64,000 bases of DNA from Brachybacterium subflavum (GCF_009299795.1 NZ_VIGP01000002.1:544898-608897); one strand, 5' to 3'. Positions 16,451 to 25,458 are shown, numbered from the stretch's first letter. Notes: generated by a model from the letters alone, not told the origin. Program-made: numbers and translations.

Positions 16451-17962
16451 ATGACCCGCCCGAACATCGTCTTCATCATGAGCGACGACCACGCCGCGCA
16501 CGCGATCTCCGCGTACGGCAGCCGCGTGAACTCGACCCCGAACCTGGATCGCATCGCCCAGGAGGGCATGCGCATGGAAGCCGTGTTCTGCACGAACTCG
16601 ATCTGCAGTCCCTCGCGGGCGTCGATCCTCACCGGCACCTACAGCCACGTCAACGGCGTCTCCTCCATCTGGACGGAGATGGACTACCGGGTGCCCACCT
16701 TCATCGACGCTCTCCACGACGACGGCTACGCGACCGCGATGTTCGGCAAGTGGCACCTGGGCGAGCACGGCGTCTCCCGCCCGCGCGGCTTCGACGCATG
16801 GAAGGTGTTCCCCGGCCAGGGCGACTACGTGGACCCCGTGATGATCGACGAGGACGGCGAGTCGACCGTCCCCGGGTACGCCACCGACATCGTCACCGAC
16901 CTCGCCATCGACTGGGTCGACGAGCGGGCGCAGGACGAGCCGTTCTGCATGATGGTCCACCACAAGGCGCCCCATCGCCCGTGGGTGCCCGACGAGAAGC
17001 ACCGCCACCTCTACGCCGACGGGTCGATCCCCGAGCCCGAGACCTTCTTCGACGACCTCGAGTCCCGCTCCAAGGCGGCGCGCGGCGTGCACATGACGAT
17101 CGCCGACGACATGGGCGCCGACGACCTCAAGACCGAGGTCCCCGAGCACCTGCGCGGCGTGGAGAACCGCGAGGAGCGCATGCGCTGGAAGTACCAGATC
17201 TACATGCGCGACTACCTGCAGTGCATCCAGTCGATCGAGGACAACGTGGGCAGGCTCCTGGATCACCTCGAGGAGCAGGGCCTGGCCGAGAACACCCTCG
17301 TCGTCTACACGTCCGACCAGGGGTTCTTCCTGGGCGACCACGGCTGGTTCGACAAGCGCCTGATGTTCGACCAGTCGCTGCAGATGGCGATGCTGATCCG
17401 CTGGCCCGAGCAGATCCAGGCGGGCTCCCGCTGCGACTCGATCATCACCAACGTCGACTTCGCCGCCACCTTCCTCGAGGTGTGCGGGCTGGATGCCGCC
17501 TCCGCCCTGCCCACGTCGCAGGGGCGCAGCTTCCTGCCGCTGCTGCGCGGCGAGCACGTCGAGGACTGGCCGGACGCCATGTACTACCGCTACTGGGAGC
17601 ACGACGACCCGATCCACCACGCCCCCGCCCACTACGGGATCCGCACCGACCGCTTCAAGTACATCCACTACTACGGGGCCGGCCTCGGGGTGCCCGGAGC
17701 CTCGGATCGGATCTTCGAGCCCGAGTGGGAGCTCTACGACCTGCAGTCGGACCCGACGGAGGTCCGCAACGTCGTCGACGACGCGGAGTACGCCGGGGTG
17801 CGGGCGCAGATGGAGGCGAAGCTCGCCGAGTACCAGCAGCGCTACGCCGACGAGCCCTACCGCGGCGAGGACACCCCGCGCCCGGAATGGGGACCCTACG
17901 ACGAGGAGGTCTTCGCCCGCGTGGCGCAGTACGTCGCCGAGATCGACGCGACCAGCCGGTAA
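16451..17962 (+). CDS. sulfatase, type I formylglycine (CSPSR)
   Basis: 503 residues, alkaline-phosphatase-fold sulfatase. Metal-binding start PNIVFIMSDDH (Asp12, Asp13), active-site motif CSPSR with Cys52 to be converted to formylglycine, and FGKWHLGEHG and VVYTSDQGFFLGDHGWFDKR in the expected order. No signal peptide, so it acts in the cytoplasm after uptake. ATG at 16451 follows AAGGAG. It resembles glycan sulfatases of the N-acetylglucosamine-6-sulfatase type, but the substrate is not provable here. Last gene of the operon; a strong hairpin follows. Confidence 0.9.
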   Translation: MTRPNIVFIMSDDHAAHAISAYGSRVNSTPNLDRIAQEGMRMEAVFCTNSICSPSRASILTGTYSHVNGVSSIWTEMDYRVPTFIDALHDDGYATAMFGKWHLGEHGVSRPRGFDAWKVFPGQGDYVDPVMIDEDGESTVPGYATDIVTDLAIDWVDERAQDEPFCMMVHHKAPHRPWVPDEKHRHLYADGSIPEPETFFDDLESRSKAARGVHMTIADDMGADDLKTEVPEHLRGVENREERMRWKYQIYMRDYLQCIQSIEDNVGRLLDHLEEQGLAENTLVVYTSDQGFFLGDHGWFDKRLMFDQSLQMAMLIRWPEQIQAGSRCDSIITNVDFAATFLEVCGLDAASALPTSQGRSFLPLLRGEHVEDWPDAMYYRYWEHDDPIHHAPAHYGIRTDRFKYIHYYGAGLGVPGASDRIFEPEWELYDLQSDPTEVRNVVDDAEYAGVRAQMEAKLAEYQQRYADEPYRGEDTPRPEWGPYDEEVFARVAQYVAEIDATSR

Positions 17963-17980
17963 GCACAGCCCGCTGACAGC

Positions 17981-18017
17981 GCGAGGGCCGGATCCGGGGA
18001 TCGGATCCGGCCCTCGC
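17981..18017. terminator. bidirectional hairpin terminator
   Basis: Perfect 15-base stem: GCGAGGGCCGGATCC (17981-17995) pairs with its complement at 18003-18017 around a 7-base loop. It lies between two convergent sulfatase genes, so it can serve both. There is no T-run, as is common in high-G+C actinobacteria. Confidence 0.75.
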
Positions 18018-18069
18018 TGCTCTGCGGGCCGGCGACGACCCGGCCCACCAGCGGCGGGGCGTCGCATGC

Positions 18070-19812
18070 TCAGCGCGCGGCGAGCGCCTCCCCCACGCGC
18101 CGCAGCTGCGCCACGCTCACCAGTCCTGCGACGGTCATGTCGTACAGGCTCATGCCCGCCGGCACGTTGACGGCCTCGGTGTGGACGACGCCCGGGACCT
18201 CGCGCGCGAGGGCCTCGCGGGCGCGGGAGCGGGAGGCGAGCTCGAGCAGCGGGAGCTCGAGCAGATCGGCGCCGGGCAGGTCGTCGCGCGAGGGCATGGC
18301 GATCGCCATCTCCGCCGCGCGCTCGGCGTGCGCTCGGACCAGCAGATGTTCGTGCGTCACCTCGCCCTCGGCGGGCAGGCCCAGGCGCTCGTACTGGCTT
18401 CGCGGAGCGTCCGCGGCACGCATCGCCTCGACGAGACGACCGGCCATCCGCAGCTCCAGCTCGTCGTCGATGATCGGCGCGAGCTGGTCGGGATCGGCCT
18501 CGAGGTCGAACAGGAGGGTGCCGTGCTGCCAGGGGTTCATCCAGCCGCCCAGCGCGTCCATGCGCATGGTGCGCAGGCCCTTGGTGAACGCGAAGGGCTC
18601 GGCCGGCTCCCATGCGGTGAGCTCGTCGACGCCGAAGCGGGAGCGCATGTGCGTGGGCATCAGCGTGAACTCCTCGAGCGGGGCGTTGTCGCTGCCCGCG
18701 CTCGAGCGCATGTACACATACCGGCCATCGGTGATGTTCACGTGCCCCCCGTGGACGCCGAACAGCGCACTGCGCTCACGGGCCACGGGATGCGCGAGGT
18801 CCTGTCCCTGCATGTCGGGCGTCGGCTCGATGCCGAAGAAGCGCAGCATCGTGGGGGCGATGTCGATGGTCTGGGCGAGATCGCCGCGGCGCTCGTCGGC
18901 CGCACCGGCGCGCGGGTCCCACAGGAACATCGGCAGATGCACGAGCTCGTTGAACCAGGGCTGCACGGACTTCGCCCACCAGCCGTGCTCGCCGAGAAGG
19001 AAGCCGTGGTCGGTGTTGACGATGAGCATCGTGTCCTCCCACAGGCCGTGGGAGTCCATGGCGTCCAGCACCCGCCCCAGCGAGCGGTCGCACATCGAGA
19101 CCAGCGCCGCGTACTCGCGGCGGGCATGCTCGACCTGCGCCTCGGGCTCGGTGACCTTCTGATATCCCGGCCAGTCGAAGGCGGGGCCGTCGTACTGGTG
19201 GGGGTAGAGATCCTTGAAGGCCTGGTGGCTGAAGAAGGGCTCGTGCGGGTCGAACAGCTCGATCTGCAGCATCCAGTCTTCGGCCGCCGCATTGGTGTCG
19301 ATGAAGTGGATGCCCGCATCGACCGTGCGGGTCTGGGAGTGCTCGGCCTCGGTCGCCATGTAGGTGCGGTTCACGCTGTCCTGGGCGACCATGCGCTCGT
19401 GCAGCGGGGCGTCGGGGGCGCTCTGCGCGACCACGCCCTTCCACGGATCCCCTTCCTGGCCGCGGAAGAACTCCCAGGTCGAGTACCGGGTGTGGTACGT
19501 GGCGCCGCCGTCCTCCCAGTAGTGCGGGTGGTCGGAGGCGAGGTGAGTGTGGACGCCGTGGTCCTTGAGGATCTGCGGCATCGAGTCGTCGAAGGGCTCG
19601 AGCGGACCCCAGGAGCGGTGCAGGAAGTTGTACCGGCCGGTGTGCATCTCCCGTCGGGCGGGCATGCACGGCATCGAGCCCGCGTAGAAGTTCTCGAAGG
19701 TCACGGCGCGCTCGGCGAGGCGGGCGAAGTTCGGAGCCTGCACGATCGTGTCGCGGTACTGCTCGAGCATGTGCCGGTTCAGGCTGTCGAACATCAGGAT
19801 GATGGCCTTCAT
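18070..19812 (-). CDS. sulfatase, type I formylglycine (CMPAR)
   Basis: 580 residues. Begins KAIILMFDSLNRHML; the formylglycine motif is CMPAR with Cys49 (AGSMPCMPARREMHTGRYN). Further landmarks: LFDPHEPFF, IVNTDHGFLLGEHGWWAKS. No signal peptide. It starts inside the stop of the upstream padR gene (ATGA). Sequence is clearly distinct from the other two sulfatases here, so a different linkage or substrate is likely. A C-terminal stretch of about 70 residues (LASRSRAREALAREVPGVVH) looks like an added helical and ACT-like tail. Confidence 0.88.
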   Translation of the reverse strand: MKAIILMFDSLNRHMLEQYRDTIVQAPNFARLAERAVTFENFYAGSMPCMPARREMHTGRYNFLHRSWGPLEPFDDSMPQILKDHGVHTHLASDHPHYWEDGGATYHTRYSTWEFFRGQEGDPWKGVVAQSAPDAPLHERMVAQDSVNRTYMATEAEHSQTRTVDAGIHFIDTNAAAEDWMLQIELFDPHEPFFSHQAFKDLYPHQYDGPAFDWPGYQKVTEPEAQVEHARREYAALVSMCDRSLGRVLDAMDSHGLWEDTMLIVNTDHGFLLGEHGWWAKSVQPWFNELVHLPMFLWDPRAGAADERRGDLAQTIDIAPTMLRFFGIEPTPDMQGQDLAHPVARERSALFGVHGGHVNITDGRYVYMRSSAGSDNAPLEEFTLMPTHMRSRFGVDELTAWEPAEPFAFTKGLRTMRMDALGGWMNPWQHGTLLFDLEADPDQLAPIIDDELELRMAGRLVEAMRAADAPRSQYERLGLPAEGEVTHEHLLVRAHAERAAEMAIAMPSRDDLPGADLLELPLLELASRSRAREALAREVPGVVHTEAVNVPAGMSLYDMTVAGLVSVAQLRRVGEALAAR

Positions 19813-20432
19813 CGGGCGGGCTCCTCGGTGGTCTGCGGGTCGTCGGACTGCACTGCGGGCCTCCTCGGCGAGAGCGAGGGCGCATCCTGGATCTGATCGC
19901 GCAGCGCCGCGATCCGCGCGATGTGCGCGTCCTTCGCCTCCGCTCCGGCACGGTGGGACCACTCCCCGACCGCGTCTGCCAGCTCCTCGTCGAAGGGCAG
20001 CTCCGGGGTGCGCTCGAGGCGCCTGTCGCGGAACCGGTAGCGCGCGACCTCCTGGGTGCGCGCCGCGAGCTCCGTGTCCAGGAGACCGATCAGGTCCTCC
20101 CGCGACATGAAGCCGGCGAAGGCCAGACGCGCCTGGAGATCCGGTTCCTCGAAGCGCGTGGGCGGGCTGTACGGGCCGGTGAGCCATTCGAGGAAGACGG
20201 TCGACCCCTCCTCGGTGAGGCGGTAGCGCTTCGCGTCCGTCGCACCGGGACGCGGCTCGACGTCGTGCACGACCCACCCGCGCTGCTCCATGCCTGCGAG
20301 CGAGCGGTAGACCTGGCTCATCTGCGTGTTGGCGCGCAGGAATCGGCCGTGGGTGTCCATGTACTTCTTGAGGTCGTAGCCGGTCGCGGGCTTCATGGCC
20401 AGCACACCGAGCAGCAGGTGCTCGAGCTTCAA
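19809..20432 (-). CDS. PadR-family regulator
   Basis: 207 residues from a TTG at 20432 placed 5 bases after GAAGGAGG; the protein then starts KLEHLLLGVLAMKPATGYDLKKYM, the usual PadR N-terminus. The winged helix continues SQVYRSLAGMEQRGWVVHDVEPRPG and KRYRLTEEG. A C-terminal PadR_C helical region (EVARYRFRDRRLE) follows. Coupled to the CMPAR sulfatase and divergent from an MFS transporter, which it probably controls together with itself. Confidence 0.87.
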   Translation of the reverse strand: MKLEHLLLGVLAMKPATGYDLKKYMDTHGRFLRANTQMSQVYRSLAGMEQRGWVVHDVEPRPGATDAKRYRLTEEGSTVFLEWLTGPYSPPTRFEEPDLQARLAFAGFMSREDLIGLLDTELAARTQEVARYRFRDRRLERTPELPFDEELADAVGEWSHRAGAEAKDAHIARIAALRDQIQDAPSLSPRRPAVQSDDPQTTEEPAR

Positions 20433-20665
20433 CGCGTCCTCCTTCGGAGCTGCAGCTGTGGCTTCCCCACCATTACACACGTGGAATGGATTGCGCAACG
20501 GAGCATTTCCGAAGGATCCATTGACGGAACCGTTCCAGTTGTGTCATCGTCTGCGCAGCAGGGCATTCGCATTGTGTCATGCCCGACGCGGAAGCCCCCG
20601 TCGGCCCGGACCGCTCGTCGGCGAGCAGTCACGCCCCGCACCTGACGACGACGACAGGAGTCACC
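20433..20665. promoter_or_regulatory. padR / MFS transporter divergent control region
   Basis: A 233-base region with several candidate sites. GGAACCGTTCC (20526-20536) is a perfect 11-base palindrome that overlaps a -35-like TTGACG (20521-20526) facing the transporter. AATGGAT (20485-20491) and ATCCATT (20516-20522) form a wider inverted repeat. TTGTGTCAT occurs twice (20539-20547 and 20572-20580). The palindrome over the -35 is the best PadR-operator candidate. Confidence 0.45.
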
Positions 20666-22021
20666 ATGACCCATCCCGCACAGGGCACGGCTGCACCCGC
20701 ACTCGAACCCACCGGACCCGCCCCCTCCACGAAGGTGCCCCACCGCTGGCGGAACCTCATCACGATCACCGGCGCCGAGGTCGTGGACAACACCGAGGCC
20801 GGCCTGCTGAACACTCTCTTCCCCTCGATCGCCGCCGCGCTGCGCCTCGACAACGGCCACCTGGGCATCCTCAGCGCCCTGGGCAAGTTCGCGGCGATCC
20901 CGTTCGGTCCGATGTGGGTCTGGATCGCCACGCGGATCGGCCGCAAGCAGGCGCTCGTCCTCAACAACGTCATCGGCGGACTGCTCGGCATCGCCGCCGG
21001 CATGTCCCCGGGCTTCATCACCCTGCTGCTGTTCAACACGCTCCTGGCAGGCACCGTGAGCTCGGGACAGCCCCTGACGAACGCGATCATCGCCGATTCG
21101 TTCGACGAGAGGTCCCGGGCGCGGGCCACCGGCTACTACTACGGCGTCCTCACCGCCGTCTCGTCGTTCATCGGCCCCGTCCTCGCCCTGTTCTCCGGAC
21201 ACCCTGACGGGTGGCGCTGGGGCATGTGGATCATCGGCGGGATCTGCCTGCTGTCTTCCCTGCTGATCACCGCTTTCTACCGCGAGCCGGGCATCGGTGC
21301 GGCGGAGGCCCAGCTCGCGGATCTCGATGAGTCGCGCCGAGCGTCCAAGGTGACCATCCGCGGCGTCCTCGCGCTCTTCCGCATCCCCACTTTCTCGATC
21401 ATGATGCTCTCGCGCCTGCTCTCGGGACACCTCCTGATCACCGTCTTCGGCATCCAGTTCCTCGTCACCGAGCGAGGGTTCTCGAATGCCACCGCCGCGA
21501 CGGTCCTCGTGCCGTTCGGACTGGGATACGTGATCGCCACCTTCCTCAGCGGCTACGCCGTCGAGCTCCTCGACAGGGTCCTGCCCGACCACGGTCGCGT
21601 GGTCTTCATCCAGGCGGCTCAGTTCCTCTTCGCGATCACCGCACTGCTCGGCACTCAGTTCGAATGGGGCTCGATCGGGGTGTATGCGATCTTCTGGGCG
21701 CTGTTCGGGGCGACGCAGGGCATGAACCCGCCGGTGAACCGCCCGATCGTCATGTCCGTGGTGCTGCCGGAGCTGCGCGGCCAGGCCTTCGCGATCTTCC
21801 TGTCGTTCTTCCAGACGATCGCCTGGGCGCTGTTCTCACTCTCCGCCGGGTACCTCGCCGAGGCACTGGGCATCCAGGGCGTGTTCTTCTGGGTGCTGTT
21901 CGTGCTCATGGCCGTCAACGGAGTCATCCTCGGCGCCCTCTATTTCACCTACCCCCGGGACGCCCGCAGGGTCACCGACGAGCTCGAGGCGCGCCGTCGC
22001 AGCGCCGTGCCCTCCGCCTGA
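20666..22021 (+). CDS. MFS transporter
   Basis: 451 residues, about 12 membrane helices. N-terminal NLITITGAEVVDNTEAGLLNTLFPSIAAAL and the loop GRKQALVLNN between helices 2 and 3 match the major facilitator superfamily. ATG at 20666 follows ACAGGAG. Co-transcribed with the third sulfatase, 11 bases downstream. Its substrate is probably the compound handled by that sulfatase or its partner across the divide (inference). Confidence 0.87.
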   Translation: MTHPAQGTAAPALEPTGPAPSTKVPHRWRNLITITGAEVVDNTEAGLLNTLFPSIAAALRLDNGHLGILSALGKFAAIPFGPMWVWIATRIGRKQALVLNNVIGGLLGIAAGMSPGFITLLLFNTLLAGTVSSGQPLTNAIIADSFDERSRARATGYYYGVLTAVSSFIGPVLALFSGHPDGWRWGMWIIGGICLLSSLLITAFYREPGIGAAEAQLADLDESRRASKVTIRGVLALFRIPTFSIMMLSRLLSGHLLITVFGIQFLVTERGFSNATAATVLVPFGLGYVIATFLSGYAVELLDRVLPDHGRVVFIQAAQFLFAITALLGTQFEWGSIGVYAIFWALFGATQGMNPPVNRPIVMSVVLPELRGQAFAIFLSFFQTIAWALFSLSAGYLAEALGIQGVFFWVLFVLMAVNGVILGALYFTYPRDARRVTDELEARRRSAVPSA

Positions 22022-22032
22022 AAGGACCTCGG

Positions 22033-23733
22033 ATGACACACGAGAAGACGCAGTCCCCGCCCCGCAGACCCAACATCCTGTGGATCACGACCCACGACAT
22101 CAATCCCCACCTGGGCTGCTACGCCGGCGCCTACCCCGGCGCGGAGCACGCGGTGACCCCGCACCTCGACGATCTCGCGTCCGAGGGACTCCGCTTCGAC
22201 AATGCGTTCGCCTCGGCGCCGATCTGCGCGCCCTCCCGCTCGGCGATCATCACGGGCTGCCATCCTGCGTCCATCGGGACGATCCACATGCGCTCGAAGG
22301 CCGTCCCGCCGGCCGGTGTCCGCATGTTCACCGAGCACTTCCGCGAGGCCGGCTACTACGTCACCAACAACTCCTTCACGGACTTCCAGATGGCGACGCC
22401 GTCGAGCGCCTTCGACGAGTGCAGCGACACCGCGCACTGGCGAGACCGTCCGGACCCTGACCAGCCGTTCTTCGCGACCTTCCATGGGCTCATCACCCAC
22501 GAGTCACAGATCCATCTGGACGAGGAGTCCTTCGAGGAGCGCGTGCCGCACGTGCGTCTCGAGGACCGGCACGCCCCGGAGGACGTCGAACTGCCGCCCT
22601 ACTATCCGGACACCCAGGTGTTCCGGGTCGCCTGGGCCCGCTACCTCGACCTCATCGGCGAGATGGACCATTGGGTGGGCACGATCCTCCAGCAGCTCGA
22701 GGACGACGGTCTCGCGCAGAGCACCATCGTCGTCTTCTGGAGCGACCACGGTCGCGGGATGCCCCGTGCCAAGCGCTGGGCGAACGACTCCGGCCTTCAC
22801 GAACCTCTCATCATCCGCTGGCCTGGTCGCATCACCCCAGGCGCGAGGACAGAGGCGCTCGTGCACCTCATGGATCTCGCCCCGAGCATGCTCGCCGCGG
22901 CCGGTCTCGAGGTTCCCGACCACATGCAGGCGAGACCCTTCCTCGACAGCTCGGGCCGCCTCGACGAGCACACCAACGACTATGTCTTCGCCAGCAGGGA
23001 CCGGATGGGCGATCTGCACGACATGTCGCGCACTGTCAGGGACTCCCGTTACCGCTACATCCGGCATTACCACCCGGACCGCTCGCCGATGCAGCACTGC
23101 ACCTACCCCGACGGCTTGAGCACCTGGGCGGAGATGCGACGCCTGGCGACCGCGGAGGTCACCCAGCGGGCGATCGGCGATCTGCCGAGCTCCCTCACGC
23201 CGCTGCAGAGGACCCTCGTCGCTCCCAGCAAACCCGAGGAGGAGCTGTACGACCTGCTCGAGGACCCGCACGAGGAGCACGACCTCGCGGGAGACCGAGA
23301 GCACGCAGAGACCCTGGCCCGGCTCTCGACCGCTCTCACGGACTGGCAGGAGCAGATCGGCGACCTGGGCTTCCTCACCGAGGACGAGCTGCAGGAGCGC
23401 TGGCGCCCCGGCGGAGACTGGCCGCGCACACCGGAACCCGAGGTCGTCGTCGCGCACGGCGCGGTCGAAGCCCGCTGCAGCGAATCCTCCGCCACCATCA
23501 TCTGGACCGATGACCCGCCCGCGGCACACGAGCCCGAGGTCCCGCCGTCGGCCGCGGACAGCATGGGCTCACCGAGGAACGCGATCGGCTCCCCCGTCCC
23601 CGACGGACGCGCGTGGAGAATCCACTGCGCCGCGTCGCCGATCCCCGCCGACCGCCCTGCGTGGGTCCGCGCCGTGCGGCTCGGCTGGCAGCCCAGCGCA
23701 GACGTGGCCGTGGCCGTGGCCGTGGGGAGCTGA
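22033..23733 (+). CDS. sulfatase, type I formylglycine (CAPSR), N-sulfohydrolase-like
   Basis: 566 residues. PNILWITTHDINPHLGCYAG at the N-terminus, active-site motif CAPSR with Cys65 (SAPICAPSRSAIITG), and VVFWSDHGRGMPRAKRW. The pattern is closest to N-sulfoglucosamine sulfohydrolase-type enzymes. No signal peptide. After the catalytic domain (to about residue 470) comes a ~95-residue accessory region ending in an AVAVAVAVG micro-repeat. ATG at 22033 follows AAAGGA. Operon with the MFS transporter. Confidence 0.88.
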   Translation: MTHEKTQSPPRRPNILWITTHDINPHLGCYAGAYPGAEHAVTPHLDDLASEGLRFDNAFASAPICAPSRSAIITGCHPASIGTIHMRSKAVPPAGVRMFTEHFREAGYYVTNNSFTDFQMATPSSAFDECSDTAHWRDRPDPDQPFFATFHGLITHESQIHLDEESFEERVPHVRLEDRHAPEDVELPPYYPDTQVFRVAWARYLDLIGEMDHWVGTILQQLEDDGLAQSTIVVFWSDHGRGMPRAKRWANDSGLHEPLIIRWPGRITPGARTEALVHLMDLAPSMLAAAGLEVPDHMQARPFLDSSGRLDEHTNDYVFASRDRMGDLHDMSRTVRDSRYRYIRHYHPDRSPMQHCTYPDGLSTWAEMRRLATAEVTQRAIGDLPSSLTPLQRTLVAPSKPEEELYDLLEDPHEEHDLAGDREHAETLARLSTALTDWQEQIGDLGFLTEDELQERWRPGGDWPRTPEPEVVVAHGAVEARCSESSATIIWTDDPPAAHEPEVPPSAADSMGSPRNAIGSPVPDGRAWRIHCAASPIPADRPAWVRAVRLGWQPSADVAVAVAVGS

Positions 23734-23744
23734 ACTGAACAACG

Positions 23745-23761
23745 CGCCCCAACGAGGGGCG
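23745..23761. terminator. small hairpin between convergent genes
   Basis: CGCCCC (23745-23750) and GGGGCG (23756-23761) with loop AACGA lie just after the sulfatase stop and face the convergent marR gene. A wider CCGATG/CATCGG repeat follows (about 23763-23790). No T-run. Confidence 0.45.
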
Positions 23762-23802
23762 ACCGATGGGGACCGGTTCCGGCACATCGGCCGGTGACCG
23801 CC

Positions 23803-24261
23803 TCAGGTCCCGCGATGCACCTCGACGGAGAGCTGCCGGGCCGTGGCGACCTTCTCCAGAAGCGACTGGAGCTGGTGGACCTCCTCGGGCTCCAGGGGCT
23901 CGATGTACGCACGCTCGTGATCCCGCGCGATCGGACCCAGCCTCTCGAGCACCTCCCTGCCGTGCTCGGTGAGGCTGACCTCGTGGCTGCGGCGATCCCG
24001 GGGGCTGCGGCGGCGCTCGAGCAGCCCCTTGCCCTCCAGGCGGTCGAGCACCGCGACGATCCGGCTGGGCCCCACTCCCACCTGCTCGCTCACCGCTCGC
24101 TGGCTGACGCCGGGATTCCGCCCCACCAGGCGCAGCACCCCCGCGTCCCCGGGCGTGATCCCGAGCTCCCCGAGCGCCCGCTCGAAGCCGGCCGAGGCGT
24201 CGGACCCCAGCTGGGAGAGCAGGAACGCGATTCGGTGGCGAGGCGGTGGCGAGGGCGTCAT
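23803..24261 (-). CDS. MarR-family regulator
   Basis: 152 residues from ATG at 24261 (an earlier in-frame start at 24291 is possible). Classic MarR fold: ALGELGITPGDAGVLRLVG, helix-turn-helix VSEQVGVGPSRIVAVLDRLEGKG, wing SPRDRRSHEVSLTEHG. Divergent from a membrane protein plus NTF2-like gene pair with a 53-base gap, so it is their likely repressor. No link with the sulfatase genes is evident. Confidence 0.88.
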   Translation of the reverse strand: MTPSPPPRHRIAFLLSQLGSDASAGFERALGELGITPGDAGVLRLVGRNPGVSQRAVSEQVGVGPSRIVAVLDRLEGKGLLERRRSPRDRRSHEVSLTEHGREVLERLGPIARDHERAYIEPLEPEEVHQLQSLLEKVATARQLSVEVHRGT

Positions 24262-24279
24262 GCCACGAGAATAGAGCAC

Positions 24280-24307
24280 TGGACACATCATTCATAGCGT
24301 GTACTAT
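24280..24307 (+). promoter_or_regulatory. promoter of the membrane-protein operon
   Basis: TGGACA (24280-24285) and TACTAT (24302-24307) are separated by 16 bases. The -10 box ends 7 bases before the ATG at 24315, so the transcript is probably leaderless. The -35 box overlaps the first codons-proximal region of the divergent marR gene. Confidence 0.6.
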
Positions 24308-24314
24308 CGCTGGC

Positions 24315-25043
24315 ATGAACTTCAAAGACGTCCCTCGTACGACCCCCGCCGCCCATGCACGACACAGACCCATGGGCCCGCACCCGGGGATCGTCGGCGC
24401 CGTGTCCCTCGCACTCGTGATCGCGAGCCTGCTCGTGGCCGCGCCGATGGGCGGCTCCCCATCGTTCGGAAGCCTCGCCGGTGCTCCCCAGGACCAGTAC
24501 GGCACCGCGATGCAGTGGTCGGCCATGCTGCTGCTCGGCTCGGCGGTCCCGCTGGGCATCCTCGCGGCGACGCTCTACTCGCACCTGCGCGGACAGGGGT
24601 TCCACGTTCCCGGACCGGCGATCGCATTGTTCGGCGGCGTCGTCGCCTCGTCGATGCTCATGCTGTCCGCCCTGGTCACATGGACGCTGAGCCACGAGGC
24701 GATCGCCTCCGATCCCCGACTCGCACGGGCGTCGGAACTCCTCGCGCAGGGCTCCGGCGGTGTCGCGCACACCCTCGGCCTCGGTCTGCTCGTGGCCGGG
24801 ATCGCGGTCCCGGGGCTCCTCGGGCGGATGCTTCCCGCGCCGCTCCCCTGGGCGGGCCTCGTCGTCGCCGCGATCTGCGAGGTCAGCGTCCTCTCGCTGG
24901 TGATCGCCCCACTGGGATTCCTAGCCCTCCTCGGCCGTTTCGCCGCGCTCGTCTGGCTCGTCGTCATCGGCTTCGCACTGTCCGGAGCCACCCGGGCCCG
25001 CACCACCGCGCCCCGTATCACCACACCGAAGGAGCCGTCATGA
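24315..25043 (+). CDS. six-helix membrane protein of unknown function
   Basis: 242 residues. Six hydrophobic segments: GIVGAVSLALVIASLLVAA, WSAMLLLGSAVPLGILAAT, ALFGGVVASSMLMLSALVTW, HTLGLGLLVAGIAVPGLLG, GLVVAAICEVSVLSLVIAP and FAALVWLVVIGFALS. No catalytic motif recognised. ATG at 24315 fits a leaderless transcript from the promoter just upstream. Stop overlaps the NTF2-like start. Divergent MarR suggests induction by a small molecule. Confidence 0.75.
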   Translation: MNFKDVPRTTPAAHARHRPMGPHPGIVGAVSLALVIASLLVAAPMGGSPSFGSLAGAPQDQYGTAMQWSAMLLLGSAVPLGILAATLYSHLRGQGFHVPGPAIALFGGVVASSMLMLSALVTWTLSHEAIASDPRLARASELLAQGSGGVAHTLGLGLLVAGIAVPGLLGRMLPAPLPWAGLVVAAICEVSVLSLVIAPLGFLALLGRFAALVWLVVIGFALSGATRARTTAPRITTPKEPS

Positions 25044-25429
25044 ACACCATCGATCAGACCATCACCCGTTGGGCCGACGCCGAGCGCGGGTGCGACGCCC
25101 GCACCACGGAGACCCTGCTGACGGAGGACTTCCAGGGCATCGGCCCCGTCGGGTTCCAGCTCCCCCGTGACGCCTGGATCGACCGTCTCCGCAGCGGCGA
25201 CCTCCGCTACGACGCGCTCTCGCTGAACGAGGTGACCATCCGCGAGCACGGCGACTGCGCCCTCGTGATCGCTCGCCTCGATGTCCGCGGAGAAGCACGG
25301 GGCCATCCCCTTCCCACGACGCGCACCACGTTCAGCATGGTGAGGGTCGACGGCGACTGGCGCATCGCGGGCATCCAGCACAGCTTCATCGCGGGAGCGC
25401 CCGGGTCGCCGGTCCCCGGGCCGCACTGA
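25040..25429 (+). CDS. NTF2/SnoaL-like small protein
   Basis: 129 residues with the alpha+beta cone pattern of the NTF2-like superfamily: ITRWADAERGCDARTTETLL, FQLPRDAWIDRLRSG, CALVIARLDVRGEA, FSMVRVDGDWRIAGIQHS. Such proteins are small enzymes or ligand binders. Starts by ATGA overlap with the upstream membrane protein gene, so the two are co-translated. Substrate unknown. Confidence 0.8.
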   Translation: MNTIDQTITRWADAERGCDARTTETLLTEDFQGIGPVGFQLPRDAWIDRLRSGDLRYDALSLNEVTIREHGDCALVIARLDVRGEARGHPLPTTRTTFSMVRVDGDWRIAGIQHSFIAGAPGSPVPGPH

Positions 25430-25458
25430 GGAGCGGGGACGCCGGCAGCGACGAGGCA

